This document shows, piece by piece, positions 1 through 8,003 of a stretch of DNA of 64,000 bases (positions are counted from its first letter, which is position 1; every line of letters begins with the position of its first letter). This stretch comes from an uncultured Treponema sp. Its GTDB lineage: Bacteria; Spirochaetota; Spirochaetia; Treponematales; Treponemataceae. The notes beneath the pieces were generated by a model. The model worked only from the letters and a program-made list of their open reading frames with translations, did not search any database and had not been told where the DNA came from. The stretch is taken from contig CAMKEG010000007.1 in the NCBI GenBank assembly GCA_946411505.1, positions 87,767 to 151,766 of the forward strand, in the 5' to 3' direction. Made by a program: the position numbers and the translations under genes.

Positions 1-1566
1 ACCGACAGAAAATATTCGGGCGAGCTTCCCGCCATCGAAAGGCCGGCCAACCCTTACGCGCAAAAGGCGGTCGCCGCCGTCGGCCAAAAAAAGGACGCCG
101 CGCTCAACGCCGCCAAAGACTCCATCGAAAAAGCCTTCGCCGAATACAATCCTGAGAACATGATAAAGAACGTTCAGGACAACCTTAAGTCTCCGGCGCT
201 CGCAAAGGAAGTTCAGGCTAAGGTGGAGTCTTCCGTGGAAAAATGGAAGAACAAGCCGGAGGAGCTTAAAAAGCAAGTCGAAGATTTTTCCGGCAGCGTT
301 CAGGCGCTCGTCAACAAGGACTGGTCAAGCGTTAACGACCCGATTGCGATTAAGAACGCCATAACGGAAATCACGGGCGCCATCGAAAAAAGCAAGTCCG
401 TCACAAATTCCGTAAAGAGCGTGGCCAACGACATAAAGGCCGACAGCGCCGCCGTGCAGGACATTTCAAAAAAAGTGCAAGCCGCGGTAAAGGCTGACAC
501 GGACTTGGTCAACACCCAGTTGAAAAAAATCACTTCGTTCAACTTGGACACAGGAACGCAAATTTTGAGCAACGCCTTCAACAGCGCGCTCTACGCCGTT
601 TGCGGCGACTATTATCCTTACGTTTCAAAGGCCATTGACGCGGCCATGAAAGCCAAGCAGTCGTCTTCCAAAGACCCCAAGGAAACGATGAAAAAGGCGG
701 CCAAGACGCAAAAGCGCCACAGCCGCTTGCCTGGAATCGACGTTTGGTACAAGAACGACAACGTTCCGCGCTTTTTAATAGAAAAGATTTCTTTCAGCGG
801 CCTTGGCGTTTCGGCGCAAGGCTTGGAAATTTCAAACGACATGGACAAGCGCGGAAAGCCCGCGACTCTTTCCGGCTCCTACGACGAGGGCGGAAAGAGG
901 ACCCACAAGGCCAAGCTTGTCGTTGACGCAAGAAGCGAGACAAAGAACCCGCTTGTGGCCGCCGAGTACTCGGGCAACAATTATCCGTTCAGCTTTTCAA
1001 GCCCTTACTTGAACCTTGGCTCAAACACTACTTTGACCGCCACGGGAACGATGGACTTGACGGGAGCGGTTTCAATCGGCGCCAGCTTCAACATGAAGTC
1101 GCTCAAGCTTGCGGCCGACCAGTTTGAGCCGGCCATTGCCTACCGCTTTTATTCAAGCGCGCTCGCCGCAATTCACAATTTGACATTGGGAGCGCAAATC
1201 GCGATTGACGCCGAAAAAAATCTTTCGCTAAAAATCACCAGCGACTTGGACAAGCAGTTCAACACAATTTTGAGGAATGTCGTCAACAAGGAATTGGGCT
1301 CCCTGATTAACGACGCCAAGGCGCAAATCACCGCAAGGCTTAACGAGCAGACCGGCGGCGTCACGGAAAAAATTTCCCAGTTTGTGAACTTGGAAAAAGG
1401 AATCAACGCGCAAAGCCTTAACATGGACGCGCTCAACAAGCAGCTTAACGCAAAGAAGGCCGAGCTTCAAAAGCAGCTCCAAAACCAGGCCGCCGGAGCG
1501 ATTGGCGGAGCCGCGGGAGACGCGGTAGGCGGGGCTGTTGGCGGCGCGCTCAAAAAATTGTTCTAG
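1..1566 (+). CDS. TIGR03545-like protein, C-terminal part (5' end outside window)
   Basis: The frame is open from base 1, so the gene starts upstream; the first in-frame ATG at 160 is internal. The visible 521 residues have an alanine/lysine-rich helical N-terminal part (to about residue 230 of the visible part), then a beta-rich segment starting near the LPGIDVWYKND motif and a second helical stretch, ending in a glycine/alanine-rich tail (AGAIGGAAGDAVGGAVGG). The LPGIDVWYKND and FLIEKISFSG segments resemble my memory of TIGR03545, an uncharacterised family confined to bacteria with an outer membrane and often paired with a small membrane protein (TIGR03546) just upstream, which would lie outside the window. 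Function unknown; envelope role inferred. Confidence 0.6.
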   Translation, partial: TDRKYSGELPAIERPANPYAQKAVAAVGQKKDAALNAAKDSIEKAFAEYNPENMIKNVQDNLKSPALAKEVQAKVESSVEKWKNKPEELKKQVEDFSGSVQALVNKDWSSVNDPIAIKNAITEITGAIEKSKSVTNSVKSVANDIKADSAAVQDISKKVQAAVKADTDLVNTQLKKITSFNLDTGTQILSNAFNSALYAVCGDYYPYVSKAIDAAMKAKQSSSKDPKETMKKAAKTQKRHSRLPGIDVWYKNDNVPRFLIEKISFSGLGVSAQGLEISNDMDKRGKPATLSGSYDEGGKRTHKAKLVVDARSETKNPLVAAEYSGNNYPFSFSSPYLNLGSNTTLTATGTMDLTGAVSIGASFNMKSLKLAADQFEPAIAYRFYSSALAAIHNLTLGAQIAIDAEKNLSLKITSDLDKQFNTILRNVVNKELGSLINDAKAQITARLNEQTGGVTEKISQFVNLEKGINAQSLNMDALNKQLNAKKAELQKQLQNQAAGAIGGAAGDAVGGAVGGALKKLF

Positions 1567-1587
1567 AATTTTTTTTGGAGAAAAAGA

Positions 1588-3150
1588 ATGTTCATAAAAT
1601 TGTTTTTAATAGCGGTGTTTTTCGCGGTCTTTGTCGTGGTCGGCCTAAAGTGCCGCGCGGCCGCTTCCGACGTCAACGGCTATGTTTTGGGCGGCCGCAA
1701 GGTTGGCCCCTGGCTCACGGCCTTTGCCTACGGAACCTCGTATTTTTCCGCGGTAATTTTTGTCGGCTACGCGGGCCAGTTTGGCTGGACTTTCGGCGTG
1801 TCCTCCACTTGGATTGGCTTGGGCAACGCCTTCATCGGCTCGCTTTTGGCTTGGGCCGTCTTGGGCCGCCGCACAAGAATCATGACGCGTTTTTTGGACT
1901 CAAAGACGATGCCCGACTTTTTTGGCCGCCGCTTCGCGTCAAGCAAGCTTAAGGTGGCCTCAAGCGCGATAACTTTTTTCTTCTTGATTCCTTACACGGC
2001 CTCTTTGTTCAACGGACTTTCGCGCCTTTTTAAGATGGCCTTCAACGTCGACTACTCCGTTTGCGTGATCGTCATGGCGCTTCTTACCGCCGTTTACGTA
2101 ATCATTGGAGGCTACATGGCCACCGCCGTAAACGATTTCATCCAAGGCCTTGTGATGCTTGTCGGCATCGTCGCGGTGATTCTTGCCGTCCTTTCGCAAA
2201 ACGGCGGCTTCATGAAAAGCCTTGAGCTTATGAGCGAAATCGAGTCTCCGGTGATGAAGGGCGCCTACGTTTCCTTCTTTGGGCCAGATCCGCTTTACTT
2301 GCTGGTCGTCGTCATTTTGACTTCGCTCGGAACGTGGGGGCTTCCGCAAATGGTCGGAAAATTCTACGCGATTAAAAACGAGGAGTCGATTAAAATCGGA
2401 ACGGTGATTTCCACTGCCTTTGCGGTTGTCGTCGCGGGCGGCTGCTACTTTTTGGGAGGCTTCGGCCGCTTGTTCGCCACGGCGGAATCCGTCAAGGCGC
2501 AGGGCTTTGACTCAATCGTTCCCAACATGCTTTCAAACCTTGGCGACGTTTTAATCGGCGTCGTCTTGATTTTGGTTTTGTCCGCGTCGATGTCTACGCT
2601 TTCTTCGCTTGTCCTCACGTCAAGCTCCACGCTCACGCTGGATTTTATCGGAGAAATAAAGAACAAGCGGAATACGGAAAAAGGCAACATGTTGATGATG
2701 CGCTTTTTTGTGGCGGTCTTCATAGTCATTTCCGCGTCGATAGCGATTGTCCAGGCCAAGAGCCGCGTCACCTTCATCGCGCAATTGATGGGAATAAGCT
2801 GGGGCGCTTTGAGCGGCGCCTTCCTGGCTCCTTTCCTCTACGGCCTTTACTGGAAAAAAACAAGCAAGGCCGCCGTTTGCGTTTCCTTCTGCTTTGCGAC
2901 AATTGTTGAACTCGTTCAGCTTTTCAAGTCGCTTGGAATGATTAAGGTGAGCGGCGCTTTCTTGACTTTCATCTTTAGGAATTCCCTTTACTCCGGCGCC
3001 TTCTGCATGTTGGCCGGCCTTGCGATTGTTCCGCTTGTAAGCCTTTTGACGCAAGCCACAAAGCCCGAAAACGTTGACAATATGTTCGCTTGCTACGACA
3101 AGCAGGTCATGGTTCCCGCCAGGGAAATCCTTACCGAAGAGGACAAATAG
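1588..3150 (+). CDS. Sodium:solute symporter (SSS family)
   Basis: Hydrophobic 520-residue protein with about 13 membrane segments, typical of SSS transporters. The N-terminal YVLGGRKVGPWLTAFAYGTS segment is the family's GGR...W..A hallmark, followed by SYFSA and the GGYMATAVNDFIQG motif near residue 180, equivalent to the conserved GG..A....D..Q core. It should import an organic solute with Na+ across the inner membrane; the substrate cannot be read from sequence. GGAG lies 9 nt before the ATG. It follows the upstream gene by 21 bp, so cotranscription is possible. Confidence 0.9.
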   Translation: MFIKLFLIAVFFAVFVVVGLKCRAAASDVNGYVLGGRKVGPWLTAFAYGTSYFSAVIFVGYAGQFGWTFGVSSTWIGLGNAFIGSLLAWAVLGRRTRIMTRFLDSKTMPDFFGRRFASSKLKVASSAITFFFLIPYTASLFNGLSRLFKMAFNVDYSVCVIVMALLTAVYVIIGGYMATAVNDFIQGLVMLVGIVAVILAVLSQNGGFMKSLELMSEIESPVMKGAYVSFFGPDPLYLLVVVILTSLGTWGLPQMVGKFYAIKNEESIKIGTVISTAFAVVVAGGCYFLGGFGRLFATAESVKAQGFDSIVPNMLSNLGDVLIGVVLILVLSASMSTLSSLVLTSSSTLTLDFIGEIKNKRNTEKGNMLMMRFFVAVFIVISASIAIVQAKSRVTFIAQLMGISWGALSGAFLAPFLYGLYWKKTSKAAVCVSFCFATIVELVQLFKSLGMIKVSGAFLTFIFRNSLYSGAFCMLAGLAIVPLVSLLTQATKPENVDNMFACYDKQVMVPAREILTEEDK

Positions 3151-3222
3151 CGCTAAAGTCGCCTTCCAAAAAGCCGATAATCTAACCGATGCATTATCTA
3201 TTTTATGGGAGGCGATGCTATT

Positions 3223-3663
3223 ATGATGTATAATCAGGCTTACAACGCTTACAAGAAGGCCAGCGTAAAGACGGCAAGCCAAGCTGAACTCGTCGTTCTT
3301 CTTTACGAAGGAGCGGTGAAAAAATTGACTTCGGCTTCTTCAAAATTCACTCCAGACGGAAAACTGCCAGTCGCAAATATAGAGTCTTTTAGCGCGGACG
3401 TTTTGCGCGCCCAGGAAATCATCACCGAATTGCAAGTGTCGCTCGACATGGAGAAGGGCGGAGAAATTTCCCGCAACTTGATGGCCCTTTACATTTTCTT
3501 CAACGACCAGCTTAGAAGCGCCAACATCACAAAGAACAAGGACAAGATAGATTCTGTTTTGAACATGATGAGCCAATTGACCGAATCTTGGCGGCAGGCG
3601 GCGGAAAGTTCAAACGGAACGGTTTCCAGCCAGGCGCAGCCCGCGCTTAACATTGAGGGGTGA
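3223..3663 (+). CDS. fliS: Flagellar export chaperone FliS
   Basis: About 146 residues. The segment YKKASVKTASQAELVVLLYE is the classic FliS N-terminus, which in the family binds the C-terminal helix of flagellin and stops premature polymerisation in the cytoplasm. An in-frame ATG at 3205 would lengthen the protein, but GGGAGG at 3207-3212 is a good ribosome-binding site for the tandem ATGs at 3223/3226, so I place the start at 3223. The next gene starts 3 bp after the stop, forming a flagellar pair. Confidence 0.92.
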   Translation: MMYNQAYNAYKKASVKTASQAELVVLLYEGAVKKLTSASSKFTPDGKLPVANIESFSADVLRAQEIITELQVSLDMEKGGEISRNLMALYIFFNDQLRSANITKNKDKIDSVLNMMSQLTESWRQAAESSNGTVSSQAQPALNIEG

Positions 3664-3666
3664 ATT

Positions 3667-4137
3667 ATGGAAGAGATTTCTGACAAAGAGCTTGAAGAGC
3701 GCGTGGCCTTGCTAAAAAAATTCCGCGCGCTGCTGCAGCGCCAGCGCGACAAATTCCGCGAGTACCTGGAAGTTTTGGAAAAGCAGGAAAATTCCATCGC
3801 AAACGAAGACGCCGACGCGCTCCTTGCCCACACTGAGCTTGAGCAGCAGGTTGTCTCCAACATAATGAACTTGCAAAAGGTCATCGTTCCGATGGCGGAC
3901 TTGTACAAGAAGAACGGCGGCGACCAAAAGGAAGAGGCCATCGCCAGCCTTCAAAGCGACTTGTCCACTTTGCAGAACCAGGTTCTTGCCCAAAACAAGA
4001 AAAACCGCGACCTCTTGCGCAGCCACATCGACAGCATCAGGACGCAAATCGCCGTCTTCCGCAATCCCTACAAGAGCCGCCGCTCAATCTACGCCGAAAA
4101 ATCCGCTACGGCCAGCATGGTTATGGTCGAGGCCTAG
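3667..4137 (+). CDS. FlgN-like coiled-coil flagellar protein
   Basis: A 156-residue, charged, almost wholly helical protein without signal peptide. Long heptad-like stretches occur at about residues 5-45 and 75-125, and KNRDLLRSHIDSIRTQI near the end resembles the FlgN family C-terminal helix. FlgN proteins are chaperones for hook-filament junction proteins. Its start 3 bp after fliS supports a flagellar export role. Sequence similarity alone is weak; a conserved gene of unknown function sits next to fliS in other treponemes as I recall, so the FlgN name is an inference. Confidence 0.55.
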   Translation: MEEISDKELEERVALLKKFRALLQRQRDKFREYLEVLEKQENSIANEDADALLAHTELEQQVVSNIMNLQKVIVPMADLYKKNGGDQKEEAIASLQSDLSTLQNQVLAQNKKNRDLLRSHIDSIRTQIAVFRNPYKSRRSIYAEKSATASMVMVEA

Positions 4138-4172
4138 TCCGCTCGCGCTTGCGGACGCAAGGCTTCAATAGT

Positions 4173-4220
4173 TTTTTCGAGCGGTTTCACCGCGACCTGT
4201 GGTCGCTGCCTGAGCCGCTC
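4173..4220 (+). repeat. Nested hairpin after the fliS operon
   Basis: In the 168-bp gap before the purine permease, GAGCGG (4179-4184) pairs with CCGCTC (4215-4220) around an inner hairpin GCGACC (4192-4197)/GGTCGC (4201-4206) with a 3-nt loop. There is no downstream T-tract, so it is not a canonical intrinsic terminator. It may be a 3' stabilising structure or a degenerate copy of the palindromic elements elsewhere in the window. Confidence 0.45.
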
Positions 4221-4245
4221 GCGAGAGCGCAGTCGATATTACCAC

Positions 4246-4274
4246 TAGCAAAACCGCACGAACTGTGGTATAAT
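4246..4274 (+). promoter_or_regulatory. Promoter of the purine permease gene
   Basis: A perfect TATAAT at 4269-4274 is preceded by TGG, giving an extended -10 (TGnTATAAT). Seventeen bp upstream is a poor -35 (TAGCAA, 4246-4251), which the extended -10 would offset. The predicted start is near 4281, giving a leader of about 25 nt with AAAGGAG before the ATG at 4306. Confidence 0.65.
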
Positions 4275-4305
4275 GGTTCCATCTTTTTTATAAAGGAGAA
4301 TCATT

Positions 4306-5616
4306 ATGGAAAAGTTCTTTCAGCTAAAAGAACGCGGAACCACCGTCAGCAAAGAAGTTGTCGGCGGCATCACTACATTCTTGGCAATGGCTTACATCTT
4401 GGCCGTTAACCCCGGAATCTTGAGCGAATCGGGCTTGCCTTGGGGCGGCGTTTTCACAGCGACAGCCGTTTCGGCCGCAATCGCCACATTGGTGATGGCC
4501 TTGCTCGCCAATCTTCCTGTCGCCTTGGCTCCTGGCTTGGGCCTAAACGCTTTCTTCACCTACAGCGTCGTTTTGGGAATGGGCTGCTCGTACAAGCTTG
4601 CCTTGACCGCCGTTTTGCTTGAAGGAATTTTGTTCATTGTTCTTAGCCTTTGCGGAGTGCGCGAAGCGATTGTAAACTCAATTCCTGACGGAATCAAAAA
4701 AGCCGTCGCTGTCGGAATCGGCTTGTTCATCACAATCATCGGCTTGGTCAACGCCGGAATCTGTTCCAAGGACACAGGAACATTCATCGGCTTTGTCAAC
4801 TTTGCCGGCGACAACCACGCGGCCATCGTCGCGATTATCGGCTTGGTCATCACAATCGCGCTTTACACGCTTAACGTAAAGGGCTCAGTCTTGCTCGGAA
4901 TCATCATCACGACAATCATCGGAATTCCTTTTGGCGTGACGACAATCCCCGAAAACTTCAAGCCTTTCTCAACTCCGGCCGCTCCCGTTTTGTTCGCCTT
5001 TGACTTTGCCGGAATCGCCGAAAACATCGGCCGCTTCTTTGTAATTTTCTTTACGTTCTTGTTCACCGACATGTTCGACACAATCGGAACTTTGCTTGGC
5101 GTAGCCGAGCAGGGTAACCTCAAGGACGAGACTGGCAACATCAAGAATTCCAAGGGCGCTTTGCTTTCTGACGCTATCGGAACAGTCGCCGGCGCCTGCT
5201 TGGGAACTTCAACAGTGACTTCATTCGTTGAGTCTTCTTCTGGCGTCGCCGCCGGAGCCCGCTCTGGTTTGGCCAGCGTCGTCACCGCGATTTTGTTCTT
5301 GGTGGCGCTCTTCCTTAGCCCGCTCTTCTTCCTTATTCCCGCCGCGGCCACCGCGCCAGCTTTGATTTTTGTCGGCTACCTTATGATGAAGTCTGTCGCT
5401 GGAATCAAGTTTGACGATCCCACAGAGGGAATCCCCGCGTTCGTGACGATTATGACAATGCCCTTTGCCTACTCAATCTCAAAGGGAATTATGTTCGGAA
5501 TCATCGCCTACGTAATCGCCAAGGTTGCCGGAAAGAAGGCCAAGGAAATCCCGGTTGTCACTTGGATTTTGGCCGTCGTATTCGTCGCCGACATGATTTT
5601 TGAAGCTTGCAAGTAG
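4306..5616 (+). CDS. NCS2/AzgA-type hypoxanthine-guanine permease
   Basis: A 436-residue polytopic membrane protein with about 12-13 segments. Residues 17-40 (VSKEVVGGITTFLAMAYIL) and 61-84 (MALLANLPVALAPGLGLNAF) are hallmark stretches of the AzgA/PbuG branch of nucleobase permeases, and FVESSSGVAAGARSGLASV is the conserved motif of the second repeat. It should import hypoxanthine, guanine or adenine by proton symport. Monocistronic: own extended -10 promoter and a strong bidirectional terminator after a dispersed repeat. Confidence 0.92.
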   Translation: MEKFFQLKERGTTVSKEVVGGITTFLAMAYILAVNPGILSESGLPWGGVFTATAVSAAIATLVMALLANLPVALAPGLGLNAFFTYSVVLGMGCSYKLALTAVLLEGILFIVLSLCGVREAIVNSIPDGIKKAVAVGIGLFITIIGLVNAGICSKDTGTFIGFVNFAGDNHAAIVAIIGLVITIALYTLNVKGSVLLGIIITTIIGIPFGVTTIPENFKPFSTPAAPVLFAFDFAGIAENIGRFFVIFFTFLFTDMFDTIGTLLGVAEQGNLKDETGNIKNSKGALLSDAIGTVAGACLGTSTVTSFVESSSGVAAGARSGLASVVTAILFLVALFLSPLFFLIPAAATAPALIFVGYLMMKSVAGIKFDDPTEGIPAFVTIMTMPFAYSISKGIMFGIIAYVIAKVAGKKAKEIPVVTWILAVVFVADMIFEACK

Positions 5617-5690
5617 TCCTGGTCAAGGCGCGCTACGCTTAAAGCCTTGACTCAGTCCTTTTGCGGCGCGAATACAATTTTCGCGCCGAA
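5617..5690 (+). repeat. Dispersed two-hairpin 3'-UTR element, copy A
   Basis: Begins right after the permease stop codon. Hairpin 1: GTCAAGGC (5622-5629) with GCCTTGAC (5644-5651). Hairpin 2: CGGCGCGAA (5664-5672) with TTCGCGCCG (5680-5688). An approximately 85% identical copy in the same orientation relative to its host gene follows the DEAD-box helicase stop codon (44421-44496 on the minus strand), and the core recurs at 40049-40072. In A and B the GGTCAAGG core starts exactly 4 nt after the stop codon. Confidence 0.8.
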
Positions 5691-5707
5691 ATAATCATCT
5701 AGACAAC

Positions 5708-5734
5708 AAAAAAGCCCGCATCGCGGGCTTTTTT
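5708..5734. terminator. Bidirectional intrinsic terminator
   Basis: Perfect stem GCCCGC (5714-5719)/GCGGGC (5723-5728) with a 3-nt loop, flanked by six A on the left and six T on the right, so it can end transcription from the + strand permease and from the minus-strand gene ending at 5744. Confidence 0.92.
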
Positions 5735-5743
5735 GTTATTGGT

Positions 5744-6097
5744 TTACTTTCCAGAATAAAAATCAACCACGTCGTCGGGAACGGCGTCGCGCCATTTTGT
5801 CTTTAGGACGAGCGCCTTGCAGACTTGGCGGCTTATGAACCAAGCGATGACGATGCCGGCCAAAATCACCAGCGGCGAAACAGTTTTCATTATTGACGCG
5901 TCGGCCTTTACGATTCGGCCCAGGACAAAAGCCGCGCCGATTTCCAGCGCGATTACCAAAATAAATCCCGCGACAAGCAAGACAAGCGCGCCAAGCATTT
6001 GAAGCCAAAAGGCGTTCTTGCGCTTTTGCGTTTCTGTCAGCGGCGCCTTTTTGCGCTCGTCCGGCGCCTGGATGTTTTTAAGCTCTTCTTCAGTCAT
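5744..6097 (-). CDS. Small membrane protein of unknown function
   Basis: A 117-residue protein with a charged N-terminal 30 residues and two membrane helices (about residues 31-60 and 70-90). No family recognised. It overlaps the end of lspA by 8 bp, so it is translated from the same mRNA and probably has an envelope role, but function cannot be assigned. Confidence 0.7.
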   Translation of the reverse strand: MTEEELKNIQAPDERKKAPLTETQKRKNAFWLQMLGALVLLVAGFILVIALEIGAAFVLGRIVKADASIMKTVSPLVILAGIVIAWFISRQVCKALVLKTKWRDAVPDDVVDFYSGK

Positions 6098-6611
6098 TTT
6101 TCGTGTCTGCCTTCATGCTAAAAATAAAGGAAACAATCAAAAGAATTCCGCAGACGACAATCGCCGCGTCGGCCACGTTGAATGTGGGCCAGCGGTCAAG
6201 GCCAAAGATTCCGAAGAACTTGACGTCGATGAAGTCAACGACGCCTTGCGGCCTGAAAATTCTGTCGATTATGTTGCCTATGCCTCCGCCAACGATGCCG
6301 CAAACGCACCAACGTTGGAGCGAGTTGAATTCCTTGTTCCTGAAATAAATCCAAACTACAAGCCCGATTACGACAAGCGGCGCCAGTGAGAACAAAAGGC
6401 TCCTGAAAGTCTGCGAAAGGCTGGCGCCCAGGCTGAAGGCCACGCCCTTGTTGGCCACGTGAATTATCCTTACAAGGTCGCCGCAAAGAGTCCAGCCGAT
6501 TGTGTAAATTGGAATGTATTTTACGACGACGGCTTTTGTGATTTGGTCCGCCAAAACTACCGCGAGCGCGAGGATGAACGGAACCATTTTTTCTTTTAAG
6601 TTCTTTTCCAT
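6090..6611 (-). CDS. lspA: Lipoprotein signal peptidase (signal peptidase II)
   Basis: A 173-residue protein with four membrane segments. VVLADQITKAVV, GGGIGNIIDRIFRPQGVVDF and FNVADAAI match the conserved LspA boxes; the two catalytic aspartates are those in the NIIDR.....VVDF region and FNVAD. It removes signal peptides from prolipoproteins at the inner membrane, matching the lipoproteins encoded at 22,059 and 25,355. The start has no Shine-Dalgarno, and a TTGAAC/TATACT promoter ends 11 nt before the ATG, so the mRNA is probably leaderless. Confidence 0.95.
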   Translation of the reverse strand: MEKNLKEKMVPFILALAVVLADQITKAVVVKYIPIYTIGWTLCGDLVRIIHVANKGVAFSLGASLSQTFRSLLFSLAPLVVIGLVVWIYFRNKEFNSLQRWCVCGIVGGGIGNIIDRIFRPQGVVDFIDVKFFGIFGLDRWPTFNVADAAIVVCGILLIVSFIFSMKADTKND

Positions 6612-6622
6612 AAGTGAATGAC

Positions 6623-6651
6623 AGTATAGCGGAAACGCGGCTTTTGTTCAA
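6623..6651 (-). promoter_or_regulatory. lspA promoter, near-leaderless
   Basis: On the minus strand, TTGAAC (-35, 6651-6646), 17 bp, TATACT (-10, 6628-6623), then 11 nt to the ATG at 6611. The predicted 5' leader is about 5 nt, too short for ribosome-binding-site initiation. The arrangement matches the carA and carB promoters. Confidence 0.7.
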
Positions 6652-6688
6652 TGTTGGCGCAAAATAAAAATGGAAGCGCCTTTGCGCG

Positions 6689-7318
6689 CTAAAAGAACAG
6701 GCCGCGGACAAAAATTTCCAAGCCGATGAAAATTAAAATCGCTCCGCCCAAAATTTGGGCGCGGCTTGAAAGGCGCTTTCCTGCCGCGCGGCCAATGAGC
6801 AAGCCGGCCATGCAAATGGCAAATGTCACGCCCGCGATTATGAGCGAAGAGACGAGCGCCATTAAGGCGTCGTAGCGCGCCGTGGCAAAGCCTACGCTGA
6901 GCGCGTCGATTGAGGTCGCGATTCCCTGCAAAATCAAAAGGCCAAAGGCCAGCGAGCTTGTTTTCCGTTCCGCGCAATTTTGGCAAGACTTTTTTTTGCA
7001 AGCCTTGCATTCTTCGCTTTTGTCCAGAAGGGATTCAATTATCATTTTTCCGCCGATGTAAAGCAAAAGGACAAGGGCAATCCAAGGAATGAATTTTTGG
7101 AAGGCGGTGAATTTTTCAGCGATGGCGCGGACGCAAAGCCAGCCAATCATTGGCATTGTGAATTGGAAAAAAGCGTATGTTCCGGCCACAAGGCATCGTT
7201 TTTCTTGGCTCATCTGAGGCTCGGAAAGCGCGTTGACGATAGACACGGAAAAAGCGTCCATCGCCAGTCCTGTTCCCAAAAGAAGGGAATTGAAGAAAAA
7301 GATAAAATTCCAATCCAT
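6689..7318 (-). CDS. mntP: Manganese efflux pump MntP
   Basis: Six membrane segments and the two DA[FL]SV repeats of the MntP (formerly DUF204) family: GLAMDAFSVSIV near the N-terminus and TSIDALSVGFA in the second half, whose aspartates are needed for Mn2+ export. A cysteine-rich loop (CKACKKKSCQNC) between the halves could bind metal and is a departure from what I recall of the family. The frame is open upstream to 7381, but ATG at 7318 gives the normal MDWNFIFFFNSLLLG start and lies 11 bp after the stop of the DJ-1 gene. Confidence 0.88.
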   Translation of the reverse strand: MDWNFIFFFNSLLLGTGLAMDAFSVSIVNALSEPQMSQEKRCLVAGTYAFFQFTMPMIGWLCVRAIAEKFTAFQKFIPWIALVLLLYIGGKMIIESLLDKSEECKACKKKSCQNCAERKTSSLAFGLLILQGIATSIDALSVGFATARYDALMALVSSLIIAGVTFAICMAGLLIGRAAGKRLSSRAQILGGAILIFIGLEIFVRGLFF

Positions 7319-7329
7319 GGCAAAGTTCT

Positions 7330-7944
7330 TTAGCGCTGGACGCTTGCGGCCTTGATTTTTTGGGCGCTTTCCTTTCCGCAAAGGTATTCCACGAGCGCCA
7401 TCGCGAATTGCTCGGCGGCGCCGGGGCCGCGTCCCGTAATCAAGTTTTGGTCAACGACAAAGGGCTGGTCGGGAACAAGGACGGCGCCGGCGGTTAACTG
7501 GACGGCCTTTTCCTTTTCGCCGCAATAGTCCTCAAATTTTTTCATTCCGGGATAGCAAGTGTAATTTTTTCCGGCCAAGACTCCGGTTTTTGCCAAGACA
7601 ACAACCGGCGCGGCGCATATTGCGGCCACCAATTTTTTTTGCGCGAACATTTGCTTGATGAAGTCCAAGGCAAGCTCGCATGAAGCGACATTGGCCGCTC
7701 CCGGCATTCCGCCTGGAATGAAAACGCCGTCTGGCAAGTCGCCTTCCCTCATGGCCAGCTCGTCAAAGGTCATGTCGGCCTTTACGGGAATCTTGTGCGC
7801 TCCAATGACCAGCGGGTCAGCCTTGCCGCCGACTGGAACGGCGACTGTCTCCACTTGGACGTCCGCGCGGCGCAAATAATCTATGGGCGTTATCGCCTCT
7901 ATTTCCTCAAAACCTTCCGCCAATAAAACGACGACTCTTGCCAT
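7330..7944 (-). CDS. DJ-1/PfpI family protein (YajL-like)
   Basis: A 204-residue protein with the DJ-1 fold markers: EGFEEIEA near residue 10 (conserved Glu) and the nucleophile elbow AAICAAPVV near residue 110 with its reactive cysteine. Family members protect against oxidative and carbonyl stress or act as deglycases/chaperones. AAGGAGGA precedes the ATG. Cotranscribed with mntP 11 bp downstream, suggesting a joint manganese/oxidative-stress role (inference). Confidence 0.9.
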   Translation of the reverse strand: MARVVVLLAEGFEEIEAITPIDYLRRADVQVETVAVPVGGKADPLVIGAHKIPVKADMTFDELAMREGDLPDGVFIPGGMPGAANVASCELALDFIKQMFAQKKLVAAICAAPVVVLAKTGVLAGKNYTCYPGMKKFEDYCGEKEKAVQLTAGAVLVPDQPFVVDQNLITGRGPGAAEQFAMALVEYLCGKESAQKIKAASVQR

Positions 7945-7966
7945 GTCTCCTCCTTGTCTAACTGGC

Positions 7967-7995
7967 TTGATATTATACTATTTTCGCGTTAAAAT
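7967..7995 (+). promoter_or_regulatory. Promoter of the response-regulator gene, near-leaderless
   Basis: TTGATA (7967-7972), 17 bp, TAAAAT (7990-7995), then 8 nt to the ATG at 8004. The predicted transcript starts at about 8002, leaving no room for a Shine-Dalgarno, and none is seen. Confidence 0.7.
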
Positions 7996-8003
7996 ATCTA
8001 TAT